DNA from: Amphibalanus amphitrite
Lineage: Eukaryota; Arthropoda; Thecostraca; Balanomorpha; Balanidae
Assembly (NCBI RefSeq): GCF_019059575.1
Contig: NW_024881852.1
Span: 548,181 to 612,180, forward strand
Reading direction: 5' to 3'
Length of the DNA: 64,000 nucleotides
The position numbers and the translations under genes were made by a program. Below, in pieces: positions 63,977 to 64,000 of this stretch (the stretch's first letter is position 1; each line of letters opens with the position of its first letter). The notes under the pieces are model-generated. The model searched no databases. It was not told where the DNA came from and saw only the letters and a list, made by a program, of their open reading frames with translations.

Positions 63977-64000
63977 TTTTGCTGCGTTACAAAGGTGCTG

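Overview
This window is eukaryotic nuclear DNA from an animal. It has spliced genes with GT-AG introns, very long transposon-filled introns and GC-ending codons. Nearly all repeats belong to eukaryotic classes: a Penelope-like element, a Helitron, hAT, TTAA and foldback elements, an LTR remnant and a tRNA-derived SINE. The mix fits an invertebrate, perhaps an arthropod or another protostome, but the sequence does not fix the lineage.

Genes. (1) An ATP23-type mitochondrial metalloprotease gene (M76 family, HELIH) lies on the plus strand in six exons from about 1876 to 12190. The splice phases agree at every junction and give a 282-residue product. A hAT-like MITE sits in intron 1, a perfect 110-bp palindrome and TTAA-element fragments in intron 2, and a complete Penelope-like retroelement in intron 3. 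(2) An atlastin/GBP-like GTPase gene has one large exon (36079-37959) and a probable first exon at 27598-27642. Its 8.4-kb intron contains a 5-kb foldback transposon. The protein has a triplicated helical module and ends in a prenylation (CaaX) box instead of a membrane hairpin. (3) Two tandem intronless small genes (22229-22609 and 22818-23306) encode related single-pass membrane proteins with Arg/Ser-rich tails. I do not recognise the family. (4) Weaker candidate exons lie at 76-348 (minus strand) and 61035-61286 (plus strand). The second is interrupted by a hAT element.

Mobile elements. From 49.7 to 59.3 kb is a Helitron of the OTU-protease (Helentron-like) type. Its N-terminal 1127-codon OTU/AT-hook frame is open, but the Rep and helicase parts are broken by about a dozen frameshifts. 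The rest of the window is dominated by short nonautonomous elements. Many are flanked by TTAA and carry poly-G/poly-C hairpins inside each end (piggyBac-like by target site). Others are hAT-like elements with terminal arrays of GACTCC, GGAGCC or CGATAAC motifs and 8-bp target duplications. There are also a Tc1/mariner-like inverted-repeat element, a deleted LTR retrotransposon with both LTRs, an ACGTCGG-repeat element holding a tRNA-derived SINE, E-box-bearing repeats at 40-42.6 kb, and a G/T-rich minisatellite at 63.1-63.8 kb.

The parts most likely to be new are the small paired membrane/RS genes, the CaaX-tailed triplicated atlastin-like protein, the intact OTU/AT-hook frame in a decayed Helitron, the covarying subterminal hairpins of the TTAA elements, and the large intronic foldback.
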